Origin: an uncultured Clostridia bacterium
GTDB lineage: Bacteria; Bacillota; Clostridia; Oscillospirales; Ruminococcaceae
Direction: 5' to 3'
DNA length: 23,448 nt
Assembly: GCA_947629275.1 (NCBI GenBank)
Contig: CANRDG010000012.1
Span: 1-23,448 of the forward strand
Positions 8,005-16,341 of the stretch are shown here, one piece after another. How positions within the stretch are numbered: the stretch's first letter is position 1; every line of letters starts with the position of its first letter. The notes beneath the pieces are model-generated. The model was not told the origin of the DNA. It worked only from the letters and a program-made list of their open reading frames with translations, and made no database searches. The position numbers and the translations under genes are program-made.

Positions 8005-9879
8005 TTATTCCTCCCAAAACCCCCAATGTCTAACCGACGTAGCACGGTCAACAGAACCAATAATCAATGTACGGTCGAGGTCATGATTAAAATGCTGACA
8101 AGAAACTTCATTCAAAAATAAGCAGCCTGTACATGCTTTGTATCTGGATGCACAAATAGGATCAAATATGCATTTTTGTGCACCTTGATATGCACTGTCC
8201 AACCATTTATCAAAGTACGCTTCAAATATATTAAAGAGCGCACCCAGATTGAATCCCTGAGAGTTTTGGCAATAAACTAACACTCCTGGAATTGACGGAA
8301 GTATATACTCTGAAATTGAATTTTTGTCTAACCCACACATACTTGCTGCACTTCTTATGAGAAGGTGAGAAAGCGTATGAATCAAGTTATAGATATAATA
8401 TGTTGCCGCTTCCGCCGGATCAATTTTCGAAAATGGCTTGATCAATTCAGGTCTTACATTATTGACAAACCATAATTTAACAGCATTTTCATCATTAAAA
8501 TCAGGAAGTTCATCATGACTCACATAGCTATTTTTATCCAACCACTTGAGGATTTTAACTCTATCAAATTCAAATAACACACCTTCCGTATTTAACTTTG
8601 TGGCATAAATATTTTTTACGCCATTATGTTCTTCCTTAAATGCTCTAAGAACAGCACCATCACCAGGCTCAGACTTTTCTCTTGTATATCCATAAGAGCA
8701 GCTCACAAATGGAATATTTCCACACACTTCTACTGATGAAATTGCTCTTTTCTCAGCCAGCTTTTTAAATTCTTCTGGGTTTGCGTTTGTATTGAGCATT
8801 CTTGAAATATCTTCTGCATCATCTAAAGACGACTTATCTTCAATTTCCTTTACAAACATATATTCAAGAATTGCTTCAGAAACCTTGGCTAAGCTTTCAG
8901 GCGAAGTAAATATTTTTGCTTTCAAATCATTAACAATAGCGAGATATTTGCTTCCACAATCCTTGTTTGCTACAGCACTTGCCGCATTTGCTGCGCTCGC
9001 TGGATCCAAGCCGGCAGCAATAAACATATTGTAGCTGTCATCGTATTTCTTTTGATAAGCTTCCGGATCAGATGTGATGCCATTTGCTATAACCTCATCC
9101 AATTCAGATCTTGTTATTTTCCCAAGCCAACAAGCTACGGTCAATATGGCACCATAATCAGTATCACTTATAAACTTTTCAACATTCTCATCAATAATGT
9201 CTATAAGGCTGATGCTATAAGCAAAATACTGTGATGGATCTAATGCGATTTTTGGTGACAGCCTCGTCCCGCACTGATCGCACTTCTTGAACATTGGTAT
9301 TTTATTTCCGCATTTTTTACATCTGAAATTATAATCGTTCAGCTTACCACTCCAGTAAATAGAATCACTGGACTTACAGGTTCTACAATAAACAGGGTGC
9401 TTATCCGTTGCAAACCCACATTTACAGAAATATATCTGTCTCATTTGCTTCAATTCTGCATGGCATAAACGACACTTTTTGCACTTTTGATAAGCCTCGC
9501 TATCCTTGAACTGATATACTTTATGACAAGACGGGCAATAAAACGTTAGTGGACTAATCTCCGCAACAACGCCCCTTTCATCACTATCATGTTTAGGATT
9601 TAATACTGTGCAGTTTTCTAATGTCAGACCATTCCCATACCCTGCCGTATTTGAAATGGTTGCTCCTTCACCTGCTGCAGTACCAAATGCTTCTATGGCT
9701 TGATTCACAACTCTGATCAATCGCCTCTTGTTAATCCCATCTAGTTTTTCACTATTCCACCGCGTCACATGTGCAATATAGTTGTAACGTTCCTCGCCTC
9801 TTACAGAGAAATCTATCCAGCTCTCTGGCAGATACTTGTATAAAGATTGAGACACGCCTCTCTTCATCTGATACTTCAT
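8005..9879 (-). CDS. drmB-like: DUF1998 (DrmB-like) zinc protein
   Basis: A 624-residue protein whose C-terminus fits DUF1998, the mark of DrmB in DISARM and of the C-terminal part of YprA-type helicases: HTLSHLLIRSAASMCGLD, then a Cys cluster C570, C576, C583, C586, C594 ending in LDRTLIIGS. Residues about 115-203 carry a run of zinc-knuckle pairs (CPSC, CKKC, CRLC, FCKCG, CRTC, CKKC, CDQC), likely a multi-zinc nucleic-acid-binding module. In DISARM, DrmB works as a complex with the DrmA helicase, and here it directly follows such a helicase by 12 bases. The start is ATG 9879 after GGAGG; an upstream TTG at 9891 would include that site and is rejected. No catalytic residues are evident, so a structural partner role is inferred. 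Confidence 0.87.
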   Translation of the reverse strand: MKYQMKRGVSQSLYKYLPESWIDFSVRGEERYNYIAHVTRWNSEKLDGINKRRLIRVVNQAIEAFGTAAGEGATISNTAGYGNGLTLENCTVLNPKHDSDERGVVAEISPLTFYCPSCHKVYQFKDSEAYQKCKKCRLCHAELKQMRQIYFCKCGFATDKHPVYCRTCKSSDSIYWSGKLNDYNFRCKKCGNKIPMFKKCDQCGTRLSPKIALDPSQYFAYSISLIDIIDENVEKFISDTDYGAILTVACWLGKITRSELDEVIANGITSDPEAYQKKYDDSYNMFIAAGLDPASAANAASAVANKDCGSKYLAIVNDLKAKIFTSPESLAKVSEAILEYMFVKEIEDKSSLDDAEDISRMLNTNANPEEFKKLAEKRAISSVEVCGNIPFVSCSYGYTREKSEPGDGAVLRAFKEEHNGVKNIYATKLNTEGVLFEFDRVKILKWLDKNSYVSHDELPDFNDENAVKLWFVNNVRPELIKPFSKIDPAEAATYYIYNLIHTLSHLLIRSAASMCGLDKNSISEYILPSIPGVLVYCQNSQGFNLGALFNIFEAYFDKWLDSAYQGAQKCIFDPICASRYKACTGCLFLNEVSCQHFNHDLDRTLIIGSVDRATSVRHWGFWEE

Positions 9880-9891
9880 AATGACCTCCAA

Positions 9892-12800
9892 TTAATCCAA
9901 CTCAATAATAAGTTGAGAATCTGTATCTCGTAGACTATTCATAATGCGGTATCCCATAAGTCTAAAGCCATCAAAAATATTTTCATCACTCCAGCTTCTA
10001 TCCCCTATTTGTACAAAGATATCATCAACAAATGCGTCTATTTTTTTCCTATACTGATTTCCGAGGTCATGAGTTATTCCATCATCATCTATACAACCAA
10101 ATGATTTATACAGCTGATCCTTTATCGTACCTTGGTCAATCTCATGTTCCTTTATTGCTTTCTTTATATTCTTCATAAAGAACAGCGATCCAGATGTATA
10201 TTGGATTTCCGGATCATAGCAAGTTAACAGCACGCCTGTAAAAACTCCAGGCAAAGTATTATCTACCGCTTTAGTTGCCCATCTGTTGATTGGTACCGCC
10301 TCAACAAGAAGATCCTTATACTTATGCATACTAGTAAAGTTCTTTAAATAACTCTGGTCTGTTTCACGCGTTGGTCTAATTAGATCGACAACAATACTTG
10401 TATGTTTACGTCCTGTACGTGAATAAGCCTGAATGTATTCAGCCATATTTCCTGGAATGCCGTAGAAGAACATTACATTAAATCTATCTGCATCTACGCC
10501 ATGCGATATCATACTTGTTGCAGTAATAAGGTTTACTCCATCATATACATTATTATTGTTCTCGACTTCAGCCAACACTTCTCTAACATCCTGAAATGAT
10601 TCATCACCAGTCATAGCACGTGTCTTAAACGGAATAATTCCCTCACTGCTTAATTCTTCATTAACAGGGGTTTTAATAGCTCCATCAACATTGTTGCCAT
10701 CTCTCTTTACATTATTGTATTCAAGGAAAATCCAATAATCCTTCAATAATTCCAGAGCTTCTTCCTCCGTTGATATCCCGATATTGGGTATAGCCAAAAT
10801 CTTTTGAGGCTCACTATAATATTCATATACAGCTTCCCGCATATATTTTAGAGAATAAACAACACTATTTACGATTGCCTTTCCATAGGGTGCATATCCA
10901 AGTATCTGTCGCTGAAGATCTTCCTTATCTACAGCAGCATAGAAGTTTCTTTCTATAAAGGGTGATTCGCACGGGAATCTTACTGGGTTTCTGCCATACA
11001 GATGGTATACCTGCTCCCTATATGATGATATCGTGGCTGTTGCCCCTATGATTTTCACGTCTCGTTTCGACTTAGAAACATTCTTAATATAGTATTTAAG
11101 AAATGATTCATAATGAGATGCATACGTTCCTAAAGATTCCCTAATCAGATGAAGCTCATCCTGTATGAACAAGGTAGGTGCTGGGTCATACATGTCCACG
11201 GCCTTAAAGTCTTGTACCTCAAGCTGGCATGTTTTTTCTATACATTTTTTCTTTGATGTATATCCATGAATCGGACACTTATATTCGCCTCCATTAAGGA
11301 TATTTCTAAAATTTGCATTACACCCCACAATTGCCAACTTATCGACAGTACTTATGATAGCACTCGGCAAATATCTATATATTTCACTATCAACAATATA
11401 AAGTGGAAGATCCCCTCCCGACTGACACTCAGGATTGTCACAGAAGTGTACCAATCTACTGAGATGTTCATCTGCCCGAATATGCACTGATTGTTTCCCA
11501 CAAAACGGGCAAACATCTAAAACTCTATGTTCATCGCGTTGTGCCTGATTCATTTCACGATAACGAGTGTATTCCTTCGCGCTCATCTCATTAGGAGTAT
11601 TATTATCACCTACAAAATATCCCAACGAGAAACATTCCGTTCCTGAGATCTCATTATCATCTCTTCTTATAAGTTCGGCCTTTGCTAAAACATTTGCCAA
11701 TCTCTGCACCTGCTGTACCGAGAGTAAGCGGAGCGGGTAACGAAGTATACTTGTCACGCCACAACTCTTACCACGGTGGCGGTCAAAGAATAAATTAAAC
11801 ACTAATACACCTAAGAAAGCCTCGGTTTTACCACCGCCAGTAGGGAAGTAAAGCAAAGCCATATCAGACAAATGAGTTTTAGCCTTTTCATCATCAGGCA
11901 TAAGATCCCGATCACACGCTGCGATGTCCGGAATCATTGAAACAATAAAAACTATCTGGAATAGTCTCCATGTTGAAAACTTCTTAGATGTTTCAGCAAA
12001 AGCCTTGTTCATTTTTACAAAGCTTTTTCGCACAATCGGGTAATTCTTCAAAACGTAAATGCCACTAGCAAAATTCGATATTTCATCTTCAAATCCCTGT
12101 ATTTCCTTGGATAGTTTTTCTATTCCCTTTTGTGTAAGCTCTGATGTTTTCTGCGTTTTATACTGTTTCCAATCCTCTAACTCCTTCCTCATCTTGACAA
12201 GAATTCCTTCAAGCGTTGCTATCGGATCATCAACAAGATCAAGAAACTTGACAGCAAGACTATCATTCGTAATTAGTCTATACTGCTCATAAAGCGGAAG
12301 ATGATTCGTCTGAAGAGCATTTTCGGCTTTAATAAACTCAACAGCGCAATTATTGCTTAAGGCATACTGAGTCTTATCGTATTTATAATCGTCTTCAAAG
12401 AAATCCAATTCTATTGGGCAAAAGCTTGCATTCTTAAGTTCAACTCTAATTCCCGAATTAAAGAGAGTCTCTATTGTAAACTTGTCATCCTTCCTAGATC
12501 TATGTGACCCTGAATATAGCACAACCGAATTATTGACAAGGAAACATGAGACCAGATAATTTACCCCTATTTTTTTTACTTGAATGTCAAAATACACTTT
12601 CCAGTTCTGGTTTTGTTGCTGAACCTTCTTGTTAGCATAAGCCTTTAAAAAATCACCGTAGTTTCCAGCCGAGAGCAGGTGCTCCACTTTTGTGGGTTCA
12701 GTAATAACCTGAATCATTGCTTCTTCATCGTTGTTTATATTGGTTTGGATTTCCTGAAGATAACTGCCTAAACCCACATTAATACTGTGACTCTCGCCTA

Positions 12801-13320
12801 CAAAGCCACATTCTCCAGACTCATCTAAAATGTCTTTAAGTCTAAAGGAAACCTGAGCATTTTCTCCCAAACTTATCTTTTTGTACACCGGTACAAGTCT
12901 TATTTGATAACTGGAAAAATATTCTGGTTTTGCTTTATATGCATCCACAATATCTTCAAAACATTTGAATTCATTTTCGTCACGGCTTTCATTGATTTCT
13001 CTTAGCATAGCAGCGCGCTGTTCTTCTACCGTTGGTATAGCACGATAATAAAAATCGCCCTGAGGAAACAGCCTAATGACGGCATTATCTAATTCATTTT
13101 CCGACAAATAAAAATCTACTCCTATACTCTCAATAAAGGTTTTCGAAGAATTGGTGTTTTGTCCATCTGTATCGTTGGTAGACATAAGCTTACCAACTAA
13201 TAAAACATTCTCTGGGTTACTCCCTACTATTCGGTCCAAACCTGAGCCTGTTATTCTACCAATGAAATTATGTAGTATAGCAGTTGAGAGTAACTGCCTG
13301 CTTTTTTCGAGCTTATCCAT
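9892..13320 (-). CDS. drmA-like: DrmA/YprA-type SF2 helicase
   Basis: A 1142-residue protein. The first 450 residues have no motif I recognise and end in a coiled-coil-like stretch (about 370-420). The SF2 helicase core follows: Walker A YFPTGGGKTEA (PTGGGKT 493-499), RYPLRLLSVQQ (motif Ia), DEAH-type box as DELH (721-724), motif III GATAT (759-763), motif V region ATSMISHGVD (934-943) and motif VI QAYSRTGR (964-971). Cysteine sets at 604/607/627/632 and 682-698 between motifs Ia and II look like zinc fingers. This architecture, followed by a DUF1998 gene, matches DrmA of DISARM and related YprA-family defence helicases. It overlaps the bactofilin-like gene by eight bases and has GGAGG before the ATG. 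It is the likely DNA-translocating engine of the system. Confidence 0.9.
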   Translation of the reverse strand: MDKLEKSRQLLSTAILHNFIGRITGSGLDRIVGSNPENVLLVGKLMSTNDTDGQNTNSSKTFIESIGVDFYLSENELDNAVIRLFPQGDFYYRAIPTVEEQRAAMLREINESRDENEFKCFEDIVDAYKAKPEYFSSYQIRLVPVYKKISLGENAQVSFRLKDILDESGECGFVGESHSINVGLGSYLQEIQTNINNDEEAMIQVITEPTKVEHLLSAGNYGDFLKAYANKKVQQQNQNWKVYFDIQVKKIGVNYLVSCFLVNNSVVLYSGSHRSRKDDKFTIETLFNSGIRVELKNASFCPIELDFFEDDYKYDKTQYALSNNCAVEFIKAENALQTNHLPLYEQYRLITNDSLAVKFLDLVDDPIATLEGILVKMRKELEDWKQYKTQKTSELTQKGIEKLSKEIQGFEDEISNFASGIYVLKNYPIVRKSFVKMNKAFAETSKKFSTWRLFQIVFIVSMIPDIAACDRDLMPDDEKAKTHLSDMALLYFPTGGGKTEAFLGVLVFNLFFDRHRGKSCGVTSILRYPLRLLSVQQVQRLANVLAKAELIRRDDNEISGTECFSLGYFVGDNNTPNEMSAKEYTRYREMNQAQRDEHRVLDVCPFCGKQSVHIRADEHLSRLVHFCDNPECQSGGDLPLYIVDSEIYRYLPSAIISTVDKLAIVGCNANFRNILNGGEYKCPIHGYTSKKKCIEKTCQLEVQDFKAVDMYDPAPTLFIQDELHLIRESLGTYASHYESFLKYYIKNVSKSKRDVKIIGATATISSYREQVYHLYGRNPVRFPCESPFIERNFYAAVDKEDLQRQILGYAPYGKAIVNSVVYSLKYMREAVYEYYSEPQKILAIPNIGISTEEEALELLKDYWIFLEYNNVKRDGNNVDGAIKTPVNEELSSEGIIPFKTRAMTGDESFQDVREVLAEVENNNNVYDGVNLITATSMISHGVDADRFNVMFFYGIPGNMAEYIQAYSRTGRKHTSIVVDLIRPTRETDQSYLKNFTSMHKYKDLLVEAVPINRWATKAVDNTLPGVFTGVLLTCYDPEIQYTSGSLFFMKNIKKAIKEHEIDQGTIKDQLYKSFGCIDDDGITHDLGNQYRKKIDAFVDDIFVQIGDRSWSDENIFDGFRLMGYRIMNSLRDTDSQLIIELD

Positions 13321-14392
13321 TGTATTCCCTCCAAATATGTTCTACTGTCGAATATCGAATCCCTATTGATGAGAAAATCTTATCCGCAGCTTCTTCCACG
13401 CTTATCGGAAGTTGCTCATAGTATTTATTTAAAACAAAAAGCGAAACCGCTAATTCTTGTATGTTTTGAGCTTTATAATTCATATTGTCTATCTTATAAG
13501 TTGCTTCATTAAGCATATCCTCGATTACCGGCTGTAATGTTTCATATTCTGCCATTCCACTAGGGAAGTTGTTCTTGGCGCAGAGCACATAAAGATAATC
13601 CTTAAAATTTTCAATTTGCCGTTCATAAGATAAAGCTATTACAGTATCAACAACTCTATCAATCATTTGCAAATCGCACATTGACTCTGCAACCTTGCGT
13701 ACTTCTCCTACAAACTCAGTCTCTTCAAATTGACTCCATTCATTAATGCTTTTATCAAACACCTTATTAAATACATCTATAGCTCTCTCAATAGTCATCG
13801 CATTTAGATCGACGTGAGAGTCATTATCATTTTCCAAAACAGAAGCATCTGTAAATTCCATCTCAGATATTTCAAACACTTTGCTATTTTTCTTTCCGCT
13901 GAATTCAAAATATTCGTTTGCTATTGCCGCTTTTGCCATAAATGAACCATCACCCATGATTCCCTCTCCGGCGACCACCAAGCCATCTACTTCTAAAGAT
14001 GAGTCCGTATCAATCGTGGTCTTAATAAACAGATCACCTGCGGCATATACTTCTTTACCAATTACTGAGCCAATCATAGTGTGGGAACCAAAATTACATT
14101 TTTTTACTCTTACTTCTCCAGTACAGTAGAAAGATCCCCTGCATATAATCTCGTCAGCCTCAATATCACCTTTTACAAACAGATTCCCATTTACACTAAT
14201 TGTTCCAGCAACAACATCAGTCAAAACATCTAAATCATACGTAGCATGAATATCTCTCGCCTCAAGCGATTCACCAATTACTACGTAGCTCTCATTAAAA
14301 ACAATGTCTCCGTCTGTCGTGACTGCTTCAGCAACATTTTTATTTCCCAGAACGTGATCTCCAGAGTTAAACTGGATCAATTCTTCATGCAT
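13313..14392 (-). CDS. Bactofilin-like beta-helix protein with helical C-terminus
   Basis: A 359-residue protein. Residues about 20-165 show short repeating beta-turn units with Gly at regular spacing (TISVNGNLFVKGDIEADEI, SFYCTGEVRV, EVYAAGDLFI, SLEVDGLVVAGEGI). This is the pattern of bactofilin or polymer-forming cytoskeletal proteins and of left- or right-handed beta-helices. Bactofilins self-assemble into filaments without nucleotide. The rest (about 195-359) is acidic and helical, with no family I know. It lies 11 bases after the SF1 helicase gene and overlaps the DrmA-like gene by eight bases (ATGGATAA), with AGGAGG before the ATG. In an operon of nucleic-acid enzymes, a scaffold or filament role is plausible. 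The fold is read from the repeat pattern only. Confidence 0.68.
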   Translation of the reverse strand: MHEELIQFNSGDHVLGNKNVAEAVTTDGDIVFNESYVVIGESLEARDIHATYDLDVLTDVVAGTISVNGNLFVKGDIEADEIICRGSFYCTGEVRVKKCNFGSHTMIGSVIGKEVYAAGDLFIKTTIDTDSSLEVDGLVVAGEGIMGDGSFMAKAAIANEYFEFSGKKNSKVFEISEMEFTDASVLENDNDSHVDLNAMTIERAIDVFNKVFDKSINEWSQFEETEFVGEVRKVAESMCDLQMIDRVVDTVIALSYERQIENFKDYLYVLCAKNNFPSGMAEYETLQPVIEDMLNEATYKIDNMNYKAQNIQELAVSLFVLNKYYEQLPISVEEAADKIFSSIGIRYSTVEHIWREYNG

Positions 14393-14403
14393 TGAGCAAC
14401 CTC

Positions 14404-16332
14404 CTATTCTTCTGAATCAGTCAGCAGCTTGTTATATATAGACTGATTACTTGATTCACCTAATATAATGTGCAAATAATCTTTAGCCCGAGTACATGCA
14501 ACATATAAGTAGCTAATATTCTTTTTGAGGTTCTCTGTTTGTTCCTCATTTAAAACGCTTTCACTTTTAAGTTTTTTCGTTTTATCATATGCACCTAATG
14601 GTTTGACCCCACAAACAACAACCGCTTGAAAATCCAATCCTAGAACAGAATCAAACGTTATAAATGAAACGCCTCCATCGCCGTATCTGCCACCCCAACT
14701 CTGATCATTATTGTACAGAAGATTGTATGGAATGTGCTCTCTGGCAAATGCGGTTAATAATGCGGACTCCAAATAATAACTAAGCGGTTTATATTTTCTG
14801 AAATACATAGCGATTGCTATTTCATCGTATGGGACACCTTTGTCATCATGAATAGTTTTTACGGATTCGACTACCTTTTCAGCTTCAGCAACAGCATTCC
14901 CATTAAATTGCTTAATAGTAACACCCTCCCCGTGTCTAAATGCTTGTCCACGCAAAAACATATCTGGATCAAATTGCTCCTCGGGATTATGCATTTTTAT
15001 TAATGCTCTGGCATACTGCGCATAACGATTAATATAGTCATTGATTTCAACACAGTTTCTAAAATTCTTTTCTATTCGTATGCTCTTGTTTCCACCTCGA
15101 TATACAGGATAACCCTCTCCTGCATTCCATGGCGCTTTCCCATGCTTTTGCCTCTGCTTTATTTCCTGTGTCTTATCACCACAAATTACAAAGATGTGAT
15201 CTCCGCTTTCCTTGTTTTCCAGAAGATTATATGAAAACTTGTACCATGACGACTCAAACATCTGAACTTCGTCTATAAAAATGCCATAGTACCGGTCTTT
15301 AATCTTACCGTTTGAAAATGCTGTCATCACTGCTTGACGCCTAGCTTCTATTGCGTTAACTCCTCCAGGCAAAAACAAGCCATTACGTTCAAGTAATTTT
15401 TTACATAATCCATCAAATGTACAGCATTCAACATTTTTTTCCTGTAGCCCAGCCCTCTCTATGTACCATGTATATAAAGATTGAAGATTGCGATTAAAAC
15501 ATGTGATAAGGAATTTTTTATCCGGATTCATTTTTGCAGCCTTAAAACATTTCGATATCAAAAGAACGCTCTTGCCGCTTCCTGCACATGCCAAAATCAA
15601 CTGGTCACCTTTACTCATCTTATTAACAATATTTATTTGCTCTGGCTCCAACCTAAAAGCTCGAACAGCTACATCATCTTCTGAAACAACCAACAACTCC
15701 TGAGATGCTCCAGGTGTACTGTTTTCATTTGTTGCTATCGCAAATCGCACTGTTGTATATTCAGGCGCTATTCTTTGCAAAATGGAGTTAATATTTGTGT
15801 CACAGATTTCCATGCATTCATCTGCACACGGTACATTTGGATTTTCCAAGTAACGATTCATTACAGTGTTAAAATTACTCCTAAGTCCTGCAAAATCCTC
15901 TGCAAAAAGGCATTGATTCTCTATAAATTCCTGAACAGAACCTGGCATTGCATCAATCAGAATATCTGCTCGCTTAATTTCAGGAAAAACGCAAATATAG
16001 GCAAATCTCACCGTCAGATCACCATTTACGTTCAAGAGAGCCTTATTTGTTGTTAACTTTTTCCCTACCGTCTCTACTGTATTTTTGAATACACCATCTA
16101 TGTACGGACCGATAAACATTGGAAAAACTGCCGCATCAGTCAAAGGCAGAAATTTGCATAGTACTACCCCTTGCGAAGTTATAACTGCATGAGAATACTC
16201 TCCATTAAGCATCGCCGGATTTATTTTTAAAAGAATAATTCCATAATTCTCATCGTTACTCGCATGCCTTACAAACACTTTTTCATAACGGTTAAGCTCT
16301 AACTGCTGATATTCCGAAGGATATATTTCCAT
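14404..16332 (-). CDS. SF1 (UvrD-like) helicase with divergent N-terminal domain
   Basis: A 642-residue protein. Residues 228-617 carry SF1 helicase motifs: Q-motif LEPEQ (228-232), Walker A ACAGSGKS (248-255), ITCFNRNLQ, Walker B IFIDEVQMFE (DEVQ 354-357), IEKNFRNCVEIN (motif IV), FITFDSVLGLDF (motif V) and VACTRAKDYLHI (motif VI). The N-terminal 220 residues are not recognised. The stretch HAVITSQGVVLCKF (49-62) is laid out like the core of a NERD nuclease, but the acidic residues and the ExK signature are missing, so it may be an inactivated nuclease domain (inference). It lies nine bases after the first gene and is preceded by AAAGGA. Sequence between the motifs differs clearly from the other SF1 helicase of the operon, so the two are not recent duplicates. 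Confidence 0.87.
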   Translation of the reverse strand: MEIYPSEYQQLELNRYEKVFVRHASNDENYGIILLKINPAMLNGEYSHAVITSQGVVLCKFLPLTDAAVFPMFIGPYIDGVFKNTVETVGKKLTTNKALLNVNGDLTVRFAYICVFPEIKRADILIDAMPGSVQEFIENQCLFAEDFAGLRSNFNTVMNRYLENPNVPCADECMEICDTNINSILQRIAPEYTTVRFAIATNENSTPGASQELLVVSEDDVAVRAFRLEPEQINIVNKMSKGDQLILACAGSGKSVLLISKCFKAAKMNPDKKFLITCFNRNLQSLYTWYIERAGLQEKNVECCTFDGLCKKLLERNGLFLPGGVNAIEARRQAVMTAFSNGKIKDRYYGIFIDEVQMFESSWYKFSYNLLENKESGDHIFVICGDKTQEIKQRQKHGKAPWNAGEGYPVYRGGNKSIRIEKNFRNCVEINDYINRYAQYARALIKMHNPEEQFDPDMFLRGQAFRHGEGVTIKQFNGNAVAEAEKVVESVKTIHDDKGVPYDEIAIAMYFRKYKPLSYYLESALLTAFAREHIPYNLLYNNDQSWGGRYGDGGVSFITFDSVLGLDFQAVVVCGVKPLGAYDKTKKLKSESVLNEEQTENLKKNISYLYVACTRAKDYLHIILGESSNQSIYNKLLTDSEE

Positions 16333-16341
16333 TCCTTTCGC

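Noticed and set aside
7637..8086. 149-codon open frame on the plus strand
   Set aside because: It is antisense to the NERD nuclease catalytic region and the DUF1998 gene end, with no ribosome site.
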